In this document: positions 46,660 through 57,305 of the stretch, one piece after another
Layout: each line of letters begins with the position of its first letter
Numbering within the stretch: the first letter of the stretch is position 1
Assembly (NCBI GenBank): GCA_015501595.1
Contig: JADNRX010000059.1
Location: forward strand, 62,001 to 126,000
Direction: 5' to 3'
Origin: Hymenopellis radicata
Lineage: Eukaryota > Basidiomycota > Agaricomycetes > Agaricales > Physalacriaceae
Length of the DNA stretch: 64,000 nt
Position numbers and translations under genes: made by a program
The notes under the pieces: model-generated
The model's database searches: none
Told to the model about the DNA's origin: nothing
Seen by the model: only the letters and a program-made list of their open reading frames with translations

Positions 46660-49547
46660 TTATATTGGACCGACACCTAAAGGATCTATACTGCCAGCCG
46701 GAGATGGTGGACTAATGCTCTTGTTCGTGTCGGCGGCCTTTGCGGATGCGAGCGACAACTTGCTAGGATTATCTGCCGCGGGAAAAGGACCGTCTGACAG
46801 TGAAAGAAGCGAAGGAGATACAGTAGGGTCCAGTGGAAGCGGCCTGGACGATGTATGATTACGTTCTTTAGATGAAGGGCCGCGAACTGAACCCCACGGG
46901 TTATCGTATGGAGAAAGAGGTGGTGGTGCCGAGCTACTCGATGGAACGGCCCAAGGGTTCTCTGAGGTGGACTTGGGCGGTAGTCCCGCCGAACTGGTGG
47001 AGGTTTCAGCCTGAAGCTCTCCCCAAGCGTTGAGATCATCTCGCCCTCGTAACTCTTCCGTCTTCTCATCGTTGCCCCTGAAATCTTTCGCAACCCCAAC
47101 ATATGCTTCCTGCACGACGGAGAAAGCGGCCGAAGCATTCGAGGATAGTTTGCCCCAGACGGAACGAACGCCACCGCCCAAAAAGTCAGGAGCAGCCGGT
47201 CTACTTAATGGGCTATCAGGTGGCGTGGAGGTAGGTTTCAACGAAAATGCAGAGGAAGACTGGGCGAACGGGCGGAAGCTGTCACGAGACAGCGGCGCTG
47301 GACGTACAGCTGAATCATTCCTTGGAACTGGGGCTTGCACCGAGGGGTTCGGGGAAGGACTCCGTCGGCCCAGTGCGTTCGACCGTGATGGGGCCAAAGA
47401 CTGCGCAGGTGACTTGGACGGCGACGGAGGAAGAGGAACCGTTGTAGGTGTAATCGATCTCTCGATGACCAGATCGTCTGCGGCACTCTCAACAGGACCC
47501 ACGACCTCCGCCATCGCGACTTGCCCAGCAACGATCCTTCCATTCATCTCTTCATCTGTTCGACCATACAGTTCATGCCAGAACCGAACATCTTTAGGAT
47601 TCGGCATCAGGACACCCATGTCTGTTGGCCCTGTTCTATTGGAAGGATCGTCTAGGGAGGGATCAAAGCTCGGGTTCGTATTCAGCTCCATTTCCTCAGG
47701 CGAATTGAACAAGTCCCAGACGCTGATAGTGCGCTCCCAGGGAGGTGGCCCCGTTCCATCACACACACGACGTTCTCGTTCGCTGTTGTACAAAAACGTG
47801 CCGAACTGACAAGAATACAAGTGATAGTATAGTTGATGGAGAAAGCGTTCGTTAAACTGGAACCGATCGGGGAATTGGCGTTGGACCTGTCGAACGGATT
47901 CTAGGAATTGGTGGAAGACGGGACTTGTTTCCTTGATATGGCTCTGAGAAACGAACCGATTCTGCACTGACGCTAAGAATGCCTGCGCAGCACCATCGCC
48001 ACCACCTGAATTCTCAGGCGTCGACACGAAAAATTTGTCCGACGAAAGATGGCCGCAGCGATCGAGGAACTTATGCCCAAATGATAACCAGTCCTTTTCC
48101 ATTAGAATCTCAAAGCCACGGATGGTCCGGTAGAAGGGATCCAGACATATTTGAGCAAGAGAGGAAAGCTGAGACGTGCGGTCCCAGCCGTCGGAGCAGT
48201 GGATGAGGACATGGGAGGAGTTGACGTGAACGTTACGCGCTATGAGGACAGTGCCCTCCAGGATGGCTGAAATATGGCGTAGCCAGCCTGACCGACGCAA
48301 GGCATGTCTATCCAGGACGGATATCCCAGACACCTGTTCGGAGAGATCGTTGTTGATACTGGCCAACATTGTGTCCGCCTCCCGCAAGGTTTCCACCACC
48401 TTAGCAAGAGACTCTCGCATGGTGTGGATATGGTCGATACCGAGATATACCTTCTTTCCTTCTTTATAATTATCCATATTCTCTGTTCCGGCGCCTTTAG
48501 CGGTGTTTGCGACAGCGTTCGCGGTGGGTCGGGCATCAATGATCAAGTTGGTGGTAGTTGCACCATAGACAGGACCGCCCGAGTTGCGAGATTCGGGCGA
48601 ATGATGCGATTGGAAAATAGCCTCGATGAGTTTTTCGTCTTGAATAGACCGGTTCTGTGTAATGCCGACCATAGGTTGACTGGATCTCGTTATACTTCCC
48701 TGTGAATAACGTCAGATATAAGGTTCTGTACTTCAATAACTCGCGCACATAGTTGGACCAATGCAAGTAAGACAACACGGGAATTCGACACTTGCTCCTA
48801 TACTTGGATGCGTATTGTAGAGTGGTGTCGCTGATCTTGGTGGGCACAATCATTCTTGCAGGATACGTGGGGCAGAACTAGAGGTCCTGAGGGTCATCGA
48901 CACGGGCCACGTAAGAAATCAAGCAAGCTACCCACGGAATAGTCTTTGTTGATATCCGTGAAGCGCCAGGCTTTAGTCCGGGTACCGACACCCATACGAC
49001 CAAACTCCTCTCGCGGTAAATATATTGTCCATCCACCGCTGGGTAAAGGTGGTTTTGGTGAGTAGAAGAAGGCGTATAGTTGCTGTACGGAGGCTGCAAA
49101 TGTATAAGGACTGCGTTTATGGAGAGGAGAATGATTGGCGTACTGGTTACAGTCAATTCTTTCACGCTTTCAAACACATCTGAGGCATCGGAATCCTTGA
49201 TGAAAACCAGGGAAAAAGTCTCGAATGTTCGTGAATGCAGCGTCAATGGACTCTGGCCTTGATGCGTTTGGGGAAGTCGTGTTACGAGCGATATCAATGG
49301 ATATGGAACCTGCAACATTAATGTTAATTGAGCACCGCGTTGATGCCAAGCCCGACGTACCCAAAGTTCTTTCTCCTTCTCGTCATCATACTGGAAAATC
49401 AGATGGTGGGCGGTGAGATGAACGGTACCGTTCAAGGACGAGGTGCCCTTCGTGCATGTAACATTCTCGACCTGCGAAATGCTTGAGTTGCAAAAGAATA
49501 ACACGACACCGTAGCCTGCCGACCTTAGACACCCTAATGGAATCCAT
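46660..49547 (-). CDS. YMR1: Myotubularin-family phosphoinositide 3-phosphatase
   Basis: Exon 1 is short (MDSIRVSK), then VENVTCTKGTSSLNGTVHLT and HHLIFQYDDEKEKELW start the PH-GRAM domain. Later blocks: GGWTIYLPREEFGRMGVGTR, WRFTDINKDYSFCPTYPARM, SKCRIPVLSYLHWSN, then the large last exon with the catalytic HCSDGWDRTSQLSSLAQICL at about 48145-48205 (Cys-x5-Arg), YRTIRGFEILMEKDWLSFGH and FNERFLHQLYYHLYSCQFGT. The C-terminal 280 residues are Ser/Pro-rich and probably disordered, longer than in yeast Ymr1. The enzyme dephosphorylates PI3P (and PI(3,5)P2) at endosomes and vacuole. It is divergent from GPI10, 136 bp apart. Symbol given by analogy with yeast. Confidence 0.88.
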
Positions 49548-49683
49548 TGAGCAGGCAGAGAGGGCAATGGCAGGATGCAAGGTCGTTTCCGACGGCAGTT
49601 TCCAGAAATGTCCAAATCGGGACGCATACCGGCCGACCCTCCACGTCGACGCGTCGTCGTCGCGTCTCTCCTCCTTCCCCCAC

Positions 49684-51587
49684 ATGGACAAGAGAATCCT
49701 GTATGCATTAGCTGTTCGGGTGCTTATTGCGGTCTTTACGCAGACGTTCTTTCAGCCTGATGAATACTTCCAAGCTCTGGAACCGGCCCATCATCTGGTC
49801 TTTGGCTACGGAAGCCTTACTTGGGAATGGTTGAACCCCTTGCCCATTCGCAGCATCATCTACCCTGCTCTGAATGTCCCTATATACTGGGTATTGAAAG
49901 TGACTGGTCTACACTCTATCAGATTCTGGGGTGACTGGCTTGTGGTGGGCTCGTTTGACGGGGTGTACTGCTTCGGAATCAACTAATGTGGCCCAGATCA
50001 TATGTCCGCGGATTTTGCATGGCGTTCTCGCCGCTGGAACCGATATTTGGATGTGCAAAATCACGTCTAAAGTCATGGGGCAGCGATATGTTTCAACAGC
50101 AGTAGGTAGTTCCCGTCCCCCAACCTTCTGTAACTGATCACATCAGTTCTTTTTATCCCTCACCTCGTTCTTCCATGCGCTGTCTCTTTCTCGGTCATTG
50201 TCAAACTCGTTTGAGACCACCCTGACAACCATAGCTTGCTCGTATTTTCCGTGGGGCGCATGTCAAACTAGGTCGCCGCAGTCCCCATTTTCCAAGTATT
50301 ACTCTTCAATCTTCGAAGGCTCAAACTGATGCTGTGCTAGGTCAGACATGCGGAAATGCTTAACCTTTGCCGCGTTGTCGTGTATTATGCGTCCAACGAG
50401 CAGTGTTATCTGGATATTTTTATTCGCCAACCTGGTATGGTCTTCGCGAGCAAATCGGGGATTCGTTATGAGCCTCCTTATAAACGCTGTTGTTATAGGG
50501 TAAGTCTCTCGTCTGCCGCGTATGTAACGGCCATCTGAAAATCTTCGTAGATCTACTGCACTCGCCCTCGTCATATTTTTAGACTATCTTTATTATGGTC
50601 AGATTACTTTTGCGCCCGTCAATTTCTTCATCATCAACCTTTCGGGAGTATCGCTATTTTACGGCGGCAATCCTTGGCACTACTATCTGACACAGGCGCT
50701 CCCCATTCTATGCACCACTTCCTTGCCCCTTGTGCTCTATGGAATGTGGACACATGTAAACGGTGTCGATCCCGCCAAACGGATGCTATGCAGAGTTATC
50801 ATATGGACAATAGCGATATACTCTTCCATGGGTCACAAGGAGTGGCGTTTCATACATCCCATTCTTCCACTCATGCACGTTCTCGGCGCGAAAGTTCTGG
50901 TTGACCTCTCGGACAAACCCCAGAAACAGAAGATCTCCTCGCTTCCCATCCGTCGGGATTACTTCTCCATGCTCCTCGTTCCTATCCCGATCGCGCTATA
51001 CGTTACCTTGCTGTATTGCAGCGCACCCGTTACCGTGCTTTCGTATGTGCGAAGCATTCCTTCGGACGAGTTGAACGGTGGAAGCGTCGGTTTTCTGATG
51101 CCCTGTCATTCAACCCCTGGACATGCATACATTCATCGTTCAGAACTGGCATCGGGCGGAATGTGGGCGTTGGGATGTGAACCACCTCTCAAGTACGTAT
51201 TTATGAATAACCACGCCGTCTCTTCTAACAAACGGTGTCTACAGCAACCAAGATCTAGCAACGTACAAAGATCAAACCAGCGTCTTCTTCTCGTCACCAT
51301 ACGATTATTTGCAAGATCGTTTTCCGCCTGCGGTTGATCCAAACTTTCCTCTTTCGCCTTTTCCAGCTTCAATACCGGGTGCTTCAGCACCATTTTCGGG
51401 TCAAGATCGATGGACACACGAATGGCCCCGCCATCTCGTCTTTTTCGGAGACCTGCTCGAGAAAGAAGGTGTTAAAAATATGCTCCTGGACAAGGAATAT
51501 CAAGAAGTATGGCACGGTGGCAGATGGTGGGAGGGAGATGGGGAGCAGCGTCAAGGAGGCGTCCGCGTGTGGAAGTGGAGGGGATGA
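49684..51587 (+). CDS. GPI10: GPI mannosyltransferase 3 (GPI10/PIG-B)
   Basis: Multi-exon gene. Exon 1 reads MDKRILYALAVRVLIAVFTQ, TFFQPDEYFQALEPAHHLVF and LTWEWLNPLPIRSIIYPALN, the HPDE-like QPDEYFQ site and the EWLNPLPIRSI block of the ALG/PIG mannosyltransferase family. Later: RQPGMVFASKSGIRY, FAPVNFFIINLSGVSLFYGG, NPWHYYLTQALPILCTTSLP, SMGHKEWRFIHPILPLMHVL (the HKEWRFI motif), then LMPCHSTPGHAYIHR and a C-terminus YQEVWHGGRWWEGDGEQRQG plus GVRVWKW. It adds the third mannose to GPI anchors in the ER. The 3' part of this gene is repeated twice more downstream as broken copies. A C-terminal frame beyond 51587 is not needed. Confidence 0.9.
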
Positions 51588-51879
51588 TTATCGTGCTCCC
51601 CCATTGGGGTTCCAAGAAATGTGGATTTCGATGTTGCAGAACATTCGCGTGTCAGATGCATCGGCGGATGGGTGTCGAAACTGCATGCGAACGCGATACT
51701 TTCAGTCCTCGTTGTCGGCGTAGAAAACATCGACAGGCTTGTTGTCGTATTCCATACGAGAAGTTAGTCTCTGTGATGAGTTTAGTCGGTGCAGAGCGTG
51801 GTTGACACTGCCGTACTAATGAAAATTTCCTCAATTCCATTTCCTCTATTAGACGATGGACTAGGTCGAGTGATTCCTG

Positions 51880-52120
51880 TCAGGCCAGCGTCAGAACCTG
51901 TATTTGAGTATGTGTACTAGTGCCGGAAAGTCACCTGGAGATCGATATCGGAGAGAGAGCGGCGACGCGATGGCCTAGCGGGTGGCGGGGATGAAGGCAT
52001 ATGGCTCGCGCTCTGCTATGTGATCGACAGGCATAAATTTATTGGCAGCACGAGGTGTTTATAGAAACGCACCAGCGAATGAGAACGGGGACGAGGACGA
52101 GGACTAGTGTGGCGATACAT
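51880..52120 (-). CDS. Small Arg/Ser/Pro-rich gene, copy A of a local family
   Basis: Reads MYRHTSPRPRPRSHSL, a roughly 58-bp intron with GTGCGT donor and CATAG acceptor, then QSASHMPSSPPPARPSRRRS with LSDIDLQ, an intron candidate (GTGACT...ATACAG) and a short end. The first two exons align well with the gene at 55027-55498: MHRIGRPRSRTASL, then NNVSAMLPSTAPTTQPPHRR RAS. In both, the first exon ends in SL before a GT intron. After the second exon this copy quickly meets a stop, so it may be truncated or decayed. It lies convergent to GPI10. Function unknown. Confidence 0.4.
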
Positions 52121-53380
52121 TCTATATGATACCCAGGGGACTGTGGATGCATCATGTTGAGAATTGGGTGTATGTGCATCTGAGCGAGAGATGGCGCCAC
52201 TTACGATACTGCGAGACCGCAGGGCAGCGAGGGAGCAGCTCGGTGATGGATGAGGCGGAGAATGAAGAGACCCAGACGTGCCAGAGTATTTTGCTGAAGC
52301 CGGTAGTGGGGGGGTGGGATACGAATGTCACTTTTGATCCATAGTACTACATCGATTTATTTCAGGATATTCTTTCGGTGTACCAGGACTAACAAACGCC
52401 AAACAAAACGGGTCGTTGTTCAAGGGTGACCTTCGATTGAACCACCTGGAAGAAGAGGGCCCTCGAGAGGGAATTCGAGACGAGGGACTGTGGAAGATGG
52501 TGTTGTTCCCGTACGATGTTTTTTTAGTCCACGAAGCTGTGAAGCTGTTGTTCTTGCCAGCTGAGCCGAAGGATGCCGAGTTTTTGGTATCGACATAATA
52601 CTAAAGGGGAGCACCGCGTCAGAAGAGGTACGAGACGATTCTTCTAATTATTCTGTCTCTTTTGACATGGGAAAAAGGCACTGGGGTCTGGTTGATGCTG
52701 GTCGTATTTGGGAAGAATCACGTCTAGATTGGAACGAACGATTCAGCCCTCGGCATGCAGAATTTCGTTAAGACCATCAAGGGAACACTATATGCACCAG
52801 CATAGAAGCAGAACAGTGATTCGACTCATCATCTATCCACACCCATCTCTACCCATTCAACTGGGAAGTAGATCTAGACAAACAGTCAGAAAGGACGCGT
52901 CGCGTGGGGGAAACAGAGAGCCTGATCGCGCAAGAGACGAGAGCTTTGAGACCCTGCTGAAGGAATATCGTAACCCAACGTTGAAAGCTCCTGGTAGGAG
53001 ATGTCCAAGCCTGAACCAGTGCCGAGGTCGTGGCTCGGGACCGGAGTTGCCACCAAATATGGGCATCGCCATCAATCGTTACTACTTGACTGCATGCTCT
53101 CAACTTCAAGACAATCCTCAGTGCCATATCCTTCCTTAGTATATCCCGTTCTTTTGTTACCACATCCCCTCGGACTCGACTTCCTCCTAGATGGCTCTAC
53201 TTGCCATGGAGCTCTCGACATACCACGGAACATCACCTATATCGCCTCCAATGGTACTCGACTCGATCGCAAGGCTACATACATCGTTTCCCTTGACTTC
53301 AAGTACGCGGGACATGTAATACTTTGGAATTTGTGGTCGATATTTAGGCAGGCGTGATTCTACTCCTTCCGTCAATGTCT
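52121..53380. other. Region between small gene A and the LTR element
   Basis: The clearest coding-like stretch is a plus-strand frame at about 52365-52598 reading NGSLFKGDLRLNHLEEEGPR, then EGLWKMVLFPYDVFLVHEAV and LLFLPAEPKDAEFLVST with stop. It may be a last exon, but no acceptable upstream exons or family could be assigned. Remaining ORFs overlap and lack motifs. Confidence 0.3.
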
Positions 53381-53385
53381 CCAAG

Positions 53386-53610
53386 TGTAAACCCGTTCTT
53401 CGACGGATTTAGACATTTCTGGGTTAGGGTTACATCCGTATTTAGCTATGGCCGCGCGTCTCTTTCCCTCTTAGTCTTTTACCACCATGTTCTTCTCATA
53501 GCGTCGTTGCACCCGAACAGAGGCGTCGTTCTTGTTTTCTCTGTTCGATTCTCTCCTTCTCGTCGCTCTCTCACAGTGTTTTCCGCTCGTCTTCGGACAG
53601 CGGGTTTTCA
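53386..53610 (+). repeat. 5' LTR of the TRIM-like element
   Basis: 225 bp, identical base by base to the 3' copy at 54412-54636. Ends are TG and CA within a 10-bp imperfect inverted repeat. Confidence 0.95.
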
Positions 53611-53627
53611 CTTTTTTTTAAACACGC

Positions 53628-53640
53628 AACGACGCCTCTG
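53628..53640 (+). promoter_or_regulatory. Candidate self-primer binding site of the LTR element
   Basis: AACGACGCCTCTG, 17 bp past the 5' LTR, is the exact reverse complement of CAGAGGCGTCGTT inside the LTR (53518-53530). In Tf1-like fungal elements the 5' end of the RNA folds back on the PBS to prime reverse transcription. No tRNA 3'-end complement was recognised at the usual place. Confidence 0.45.
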
Positions 53641-53757
53641 CGCCGCCTTTTGGCGCGCGCTGCTCATCCCGCCCAATGACCAGACACTTTCGATGACACA
53701 TCCGACCTCCCGCCTTTGCCGTGCACCATCATTCCTTTGCCATCACCCCGCCAACGT

Positions 53758-53995
53758 CTCCTGCGCGCATCACGCGTTCCTTGGCTGTGTGACGCGTTTA
53801 CGTTGTCCCGCCTTTCCTCAGGTGCTCGGAACTCGCGCTGCAAGTCGCCGGCAACCCTCGCGCTCATCGCTGGCGTCTCTTACGCGCATCGTGCATTCCT
53901 TGGCTATGACGCGTTTATGCTGTCCCGCCTTTTCCCAAATGCTCGCAACCCGCGCTACGGAGTCTCCAACAGCTCTCGGCTCATCGCCTGCATGC
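53758..53995 (+). repeat. Two imperfect tandem units inside the LTR element
   Basis: Units of about 119 bp: the first contains GCGCATCACGCGTTCCTTGG and TGTCCCGCCTTTCC, the second GCGCATCGTGCATTCCTTGG and TGTCCCGCCTTTTCC. Internal duplication within the non-coding body. Confidence 0.6.
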
Positions 53996-54411
53996 CGCTT
54001 GCTCGTACGCATCCGCTGGATCACCTCCGCCATGCGCGACATCATTGTCATACCTCGCCTCTCCCTATTCATCCCATATTCGTGTGCTTCATTGCTCCCG
54101 ACACCCTCATGAACCCAGTGTCATTGCCGCAGTCCCGCCCCCAATCATGAACTCCTGCCACCGCCTTTCGTTGCCCTCCCTAAGTCTCCCAGCACTCAAC
54201 TGTCTTACCCGTGTCTTCTGTCTACCGAATCGTCTGCCGTCTTTTTATGAATTCCCGTATTCCCCGTTTTCTATGTGCCGCTGGACCTTGGCCACGCCGC
54301 GTTATCGTGCTGTCATGATATCTGTTTTTGGAGTTGGATTCTGTTATGTTCCCTTTGGTTGGATTGGTTCTAGTTTGGAGAGTGGATCTTTGCTTTGTGG
54401 GTGAGGAGGAG

Positions 54412-54636
54412 TGTAAACCCGTTCTTCGACGGATTTAGACATTTCTGGGTTAGGGTTACATCCGTATTTAGCTATGGCCGCGCGTCTCTTTCCCTCTTAG
54501 TCTTTTACCACCATGTTCTTCTCATAGCGTCGTTGCACCCGAACAGAGGCGTCGTTCTTGTTTTCTCTGTTCGATTCTCTCCTTCTCGTCGCTCTCTCAC
54601 AGTGTTTTCCGCTCGTCTTCGGACAGCGGGTTTTCA
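54412..54636 (+). repeat. 3' LTR of the TRIM-like element
   Basis: 225 bp, identical to the 5' LTR, preceded by a purine tract and followed by the CCAAG duplication. Confidence 0.95.
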
Positions 54637-54815
54637 CCAAGCTTTTATAGATCCTTGTTGCACGTCCTGGGCGAGAAAGTGTGTGGCGGCGCCTCGGCAC
54701 ACTTACCACCTTCACTTCTGATAAGTAACACAGGTTGTATAGCGGTCGTGATTGTGCAGAGGTCGAACACGTCGGAATTTGTCTTTTTGCCACTGTTACA
54801 GCACCTTCATCAAAC

Positions 54816-54946
54816 AAGATCTCGTCTCCTTCGGAACACCGCTCGGGCAACCAACCATCAAGAATTCGTCGTCGACAAGAAGTTTCAAGAAGTACGGCGC
54901 GCCGCCAATCATGGGGATGGGGGCGTGTGCGTGTTGGAACGGAGGC
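54816..54946 (+). pseudogene. Diverged fragment of the GPI10 3' end (copy B)
   Basis: About 130 bp align with the end of GPI10: DLVSFGTPLGQPTIKN matches HLVFFGDLLEKEGVKN, and after a 1-base frame change FVVDKKFQEV matches MLLDKEYQEV, followed by HGDGGVCVLERR against WEGDG..GGVRVWKWR. The sequence similarity continues at DNA level (TTTCAAGAAGTACGG versus TATCAAGAAGTATGG). Frame is broken and upstream exons are missing. Located 20 bp outside the series of other duplicate parts, just before small gene B. Confidence 0.65.
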
Positions 54947-55026
54947 GTGAATCCGGTTTTCCGGGTCCAAGACTTCGTCTCTCTCCAAAAAAAAATATGG
55001 TATATGCACGGCTATGGTTGGAATCC

Positions 55027-55498
55027 TTAGTCGTCCTCCATGTCAGGCGTATCAAGGACACCGGGGGATACGTATCCCAGCTCTATCAAAATCGCCCATT
55101 TGAGCCCCAAGGCCTGGTCAGAGACATCAGTAAGTGAGCGATTCATATCCATTTCGGCCGCACCAAGTGCATTGCTGTAAGTCGCAACATCGTCGTCGCG
55201 AAGTTTGGCAGTGAGGCGAGCAGAGTGTGGTCTTGGGCCCCGGGCCCCCGTTTGCCCACGGACTATTCGATATTATCAATCACAGTTGGAGTCTCGTTCT
55301 GAAAAAAATGTGGCAACTCACTCTGGGCTCTGAAGACGCGCGGCGACGATGTGGCGGCTGAGTGGTAGGTGCAGTGGATGGCAGCATGGCAGAAACGTTG
55401 TTCTAAGTAATGGATGTCACAAGCCTTCACGGATAGGCAAGGTACAGTACACTAACGAGTGAGGCAGTGCGACTGCGGGGACGGCCAATGCGGTGCAT
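55027..55498 (-). CDS. Small unknown gene, copy B of the local family
   Basis: The last exon is clear: SARLTAKLRDDDVATYSNAL, GAAEMDMNRSLTDVSDQALG, LKWAILIELGYVSPGVLDTP and DMEDD with stop at 55027. Upstream exons are MHRIGRPRSRTASL (from 55498) and NNVSAMLPSTAPTTQPPHRR, joined by an intron 55456-55405 (GTTAGT...TTAG). The junction to the last exon is unsolved because the strongest donor and acceptor do not keep the frame; a different donor near GCGTCTTC would. About 110 residues. Acidic C-terminal end and Arg-rich start are like those of neighbours. Unknown function. Confidence 0.5.
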
Positions 55499-56367
55499 GT
55501 TAAGTTTTCTGATGCTTTGGTAAATTAGGTGTTGAATGCGCAGTGGTAATTTATGAGGGTACTTCTGATTCACCGAGATCAAAGGATGGGCCGGGGGAGC
55601 CTCTTGGTGGAAAGTGAGCGTAGAGAAGGGAGACGTCAGCGTACCGGCTTGTTCTCAGGACGGGATACAAAGCTAATTTTGATTGAGACGCTGCGCTCCT
55701 TCCATCATGCCATGTCAAATGTTCTACTGGAGAAACCAGGCTAGAACGGAGACCACGTCCAGACGCAAGAATAGCGCGAAAGCTGGACGGAGCCGATGCA
55801 ACTCTTGAGCCAAGATTTAATTCTGGAATATGCTGATTGGAATTCCGCATTTTGAGCCAATGGAGGCTCAGTGCCACAATCGTGTCGAGCGATGCACTGG
55901 CCTGAGATTGAAGTGTAGATCATGCTTCATAATAGTAAAGCATTCTTCATTGTTGGAATGAGAAGAGCCAAGGTACGAGCCATTTTCAATGCGCTCTCTT
56001 TTTATATCAGGAAACGCAGGCTAGGGCGTAGACGGTCCGAGATTACTTCGCAAGGATCCTAGAGCAATGTAGCAGCCGTCCAGCAACAATTTGTTGAACG
56101 GACATGCAAGATTCGATGTGGATTGGCCGCATCCGTGTACTGTTAAGCATGGGACTCGCCTACGTTTATGGGGGGATCGTGCGCAACAGGTTATGACACA
56201 ATTCTTTACAAGAGTAAATGATAGAAGCTAATCGTTCGCAAGCTCCGGAATATCAAATATCGTTTGAACCGCATTAACAGCAGTGAATGAGACCGAAGCA
56301 TCATTCACTGCTTTCAGCGCGGGTCAAGCGATACGAACTATCACGAAACAAGATCAGTTGCATTCCA

Positions 56368-56802
56368 TTGCAAGATCGTTTTCCGCCTGCGGTTGATCCA
56401 AACTTTCCTCTTTCGCCTTTTCCAGCTTCAATACCGGGTGCTTCGGTACCATTTTCGGGTCAAGATCGATGGACACACGAATGGCCCCGCCATCTCGTCT
56501 TCTTCGGAGCCCTGCTCGAGAAAGAGGTGTCAAAGATACGCTCCTGGACAAGAAATATCAACAAGTATGGCACGGTGGCCGATGGTGGGAGGGAGATGGG
56601 GCGGATCGTCGAAGAGGCGTTCGTGTGTGGCAATGGAGGGGATGAGCATGGTAGTCCCTGCGCGAATCCAAGAAGGATACATAGATTTCAATGTCGTTGG
56701 AATAGAAGACCTCCTGCTATTATTCCGTGCAAGAAATCAGGCACTGCAAATATATCAGTACGAGCGTTAGATAGTATGGTTGACTCTGCCGTACTCAAGA
56801 AA
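56368..56802 (+). pseudogene. Truncated, frameshifted duplicate of the GPI10 3' end (copy C)
   Basis: DNA from 56368 aligns closely with 51309-51820, covering the second half of the last GPI10 exon and some 230 bp of 3' flank (both end GTTGAC...CTGCCGTACT). The protein frame starts LQDRFPPAVDPNFPLSPFPA like the parent, but one base is missing at about 56525 (GAGAAAGAGGTG versus GAGAAAGAAGGTG), shifting the frame before the conserved VWHGGRWW end. The match begins inside the exon, not at a splice site, so this is genomic duplication, not a processed copy. Confidence 0.85.
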
Positions 56803-56924
56803 TAAGGTATCTTTGCCGACTGTGAAATGGGATTGTAAGGCGGCGTCGTCCTAAGGTCAAGAGAGATGGAACGGCACTTGCGCCGTGCAAAAAATATGGA
56901 TTGTCTGTAGTCTGAGGTAACTTG

Positions 56925-57305
56925 TCAAAGGTCGTCGTCCGAGATCTCGTCGTCAGAATCAAAAACGGAAGGAAGGACGGTGTCGAACTCCGTGATGAGT
57001 ATTAGCACAAGGGCCAGTTTCTGGGTTGATCTCGAAAATCAGGTGGTGGAAAGACATGTCCGCTTTTGAACATACCAAGTCCATGACCACCCAGCGTAGC
57101 TTGGCACTTTCAAATTCGATTTTCGCTAGTAAAGCGTCATTCTCGTGTATTTCAGACCCTTGCCTGGCCGGTGTCTGTTATACGTAGCAGCGTCAGTCGA
57201 TAGCCATGCGCTGCGAACAAGTATTTACCGAAAACGAGCGACGCTGGCGAGACACATGGCCTGAAGAACACTGGCGGAGAGATTGTGAACGTCCACGCCC
57301 GCCAT
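56925..57305 (-). CDS. Small acidic-tailed gene, possible copy C of the local family
   Basis: Three exons: MAGVDVHNLSASVLQAMCLA with SVARFR, then QGSEIHENDALLAKIEFESA with KLRWVVMDL, then FDTVLPSVFDSDDEISDDDL and stop. Introns at about 57227-57168 and 57079-56988 have GTAAAT/CCAG and GTATGT/GGAG borders and keep the frame. About 75 residues, with a helical middle and acidic tail. The end LRWVVMDLFDTVLPSVFDS resembles LKWAILIELGYVSPGVLDT of small gene B, and it also sits convergent to a GPI10 3' fragment. Homology to B is a hypothesis. Confidence 0.55.

Larger units (their letters stand above)
53381..54641 (+). mobile_element. Short non-autonomous LTR retrotransposon (TRIM-like) with target duplication
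   Basis: Two identical 225-bp LTRs (53386-53610 and 54412-54636) flank an 801-bp internal region. The LTRs begin TGTAAACCCG and end CGGGTTTTCA, a short inverted repeat with TG...CA ends. The element is flanked by a perfect 5-bp duplication, CCAAG at 53381-53385 and 54637-54641, the size expected for LTR-element integrase. A purine tract GAGGAGGAG (54403-54411) sits directly before the 3' LTR and marks the plus orientation. The internal part has no gag or pol frame, so the element must depend on enzymes from a relative. Identical LTRs indicate a recent insertion. Confidence 0.93.

Noticed and set aside
47030..47809. 259-codon plus-strand ORF
   Set aside because: Antisense to the Ser/Pro-rich tail of the myotubularin gene; no motif.
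53420..53432. TTAGGG word inside the LTR, telomere-like
   Set aside because: A single unit in each LTR, not a tandem array.
53354..54112. 252-codon plus-strand ORF
   Set aside because: It spans the 5' LTR and internal part of the retroelement; no gag or pol similarity, and the same LTR frame recurs in the 3' LTR only because the DNA is repeated.
55231..55252. GGGCCCCGGGCCC near-palindrome
   Set aside because: Not a perfect inverted repeat and lies in or next to an exon border of small gene B; no further support for a regulatory site.
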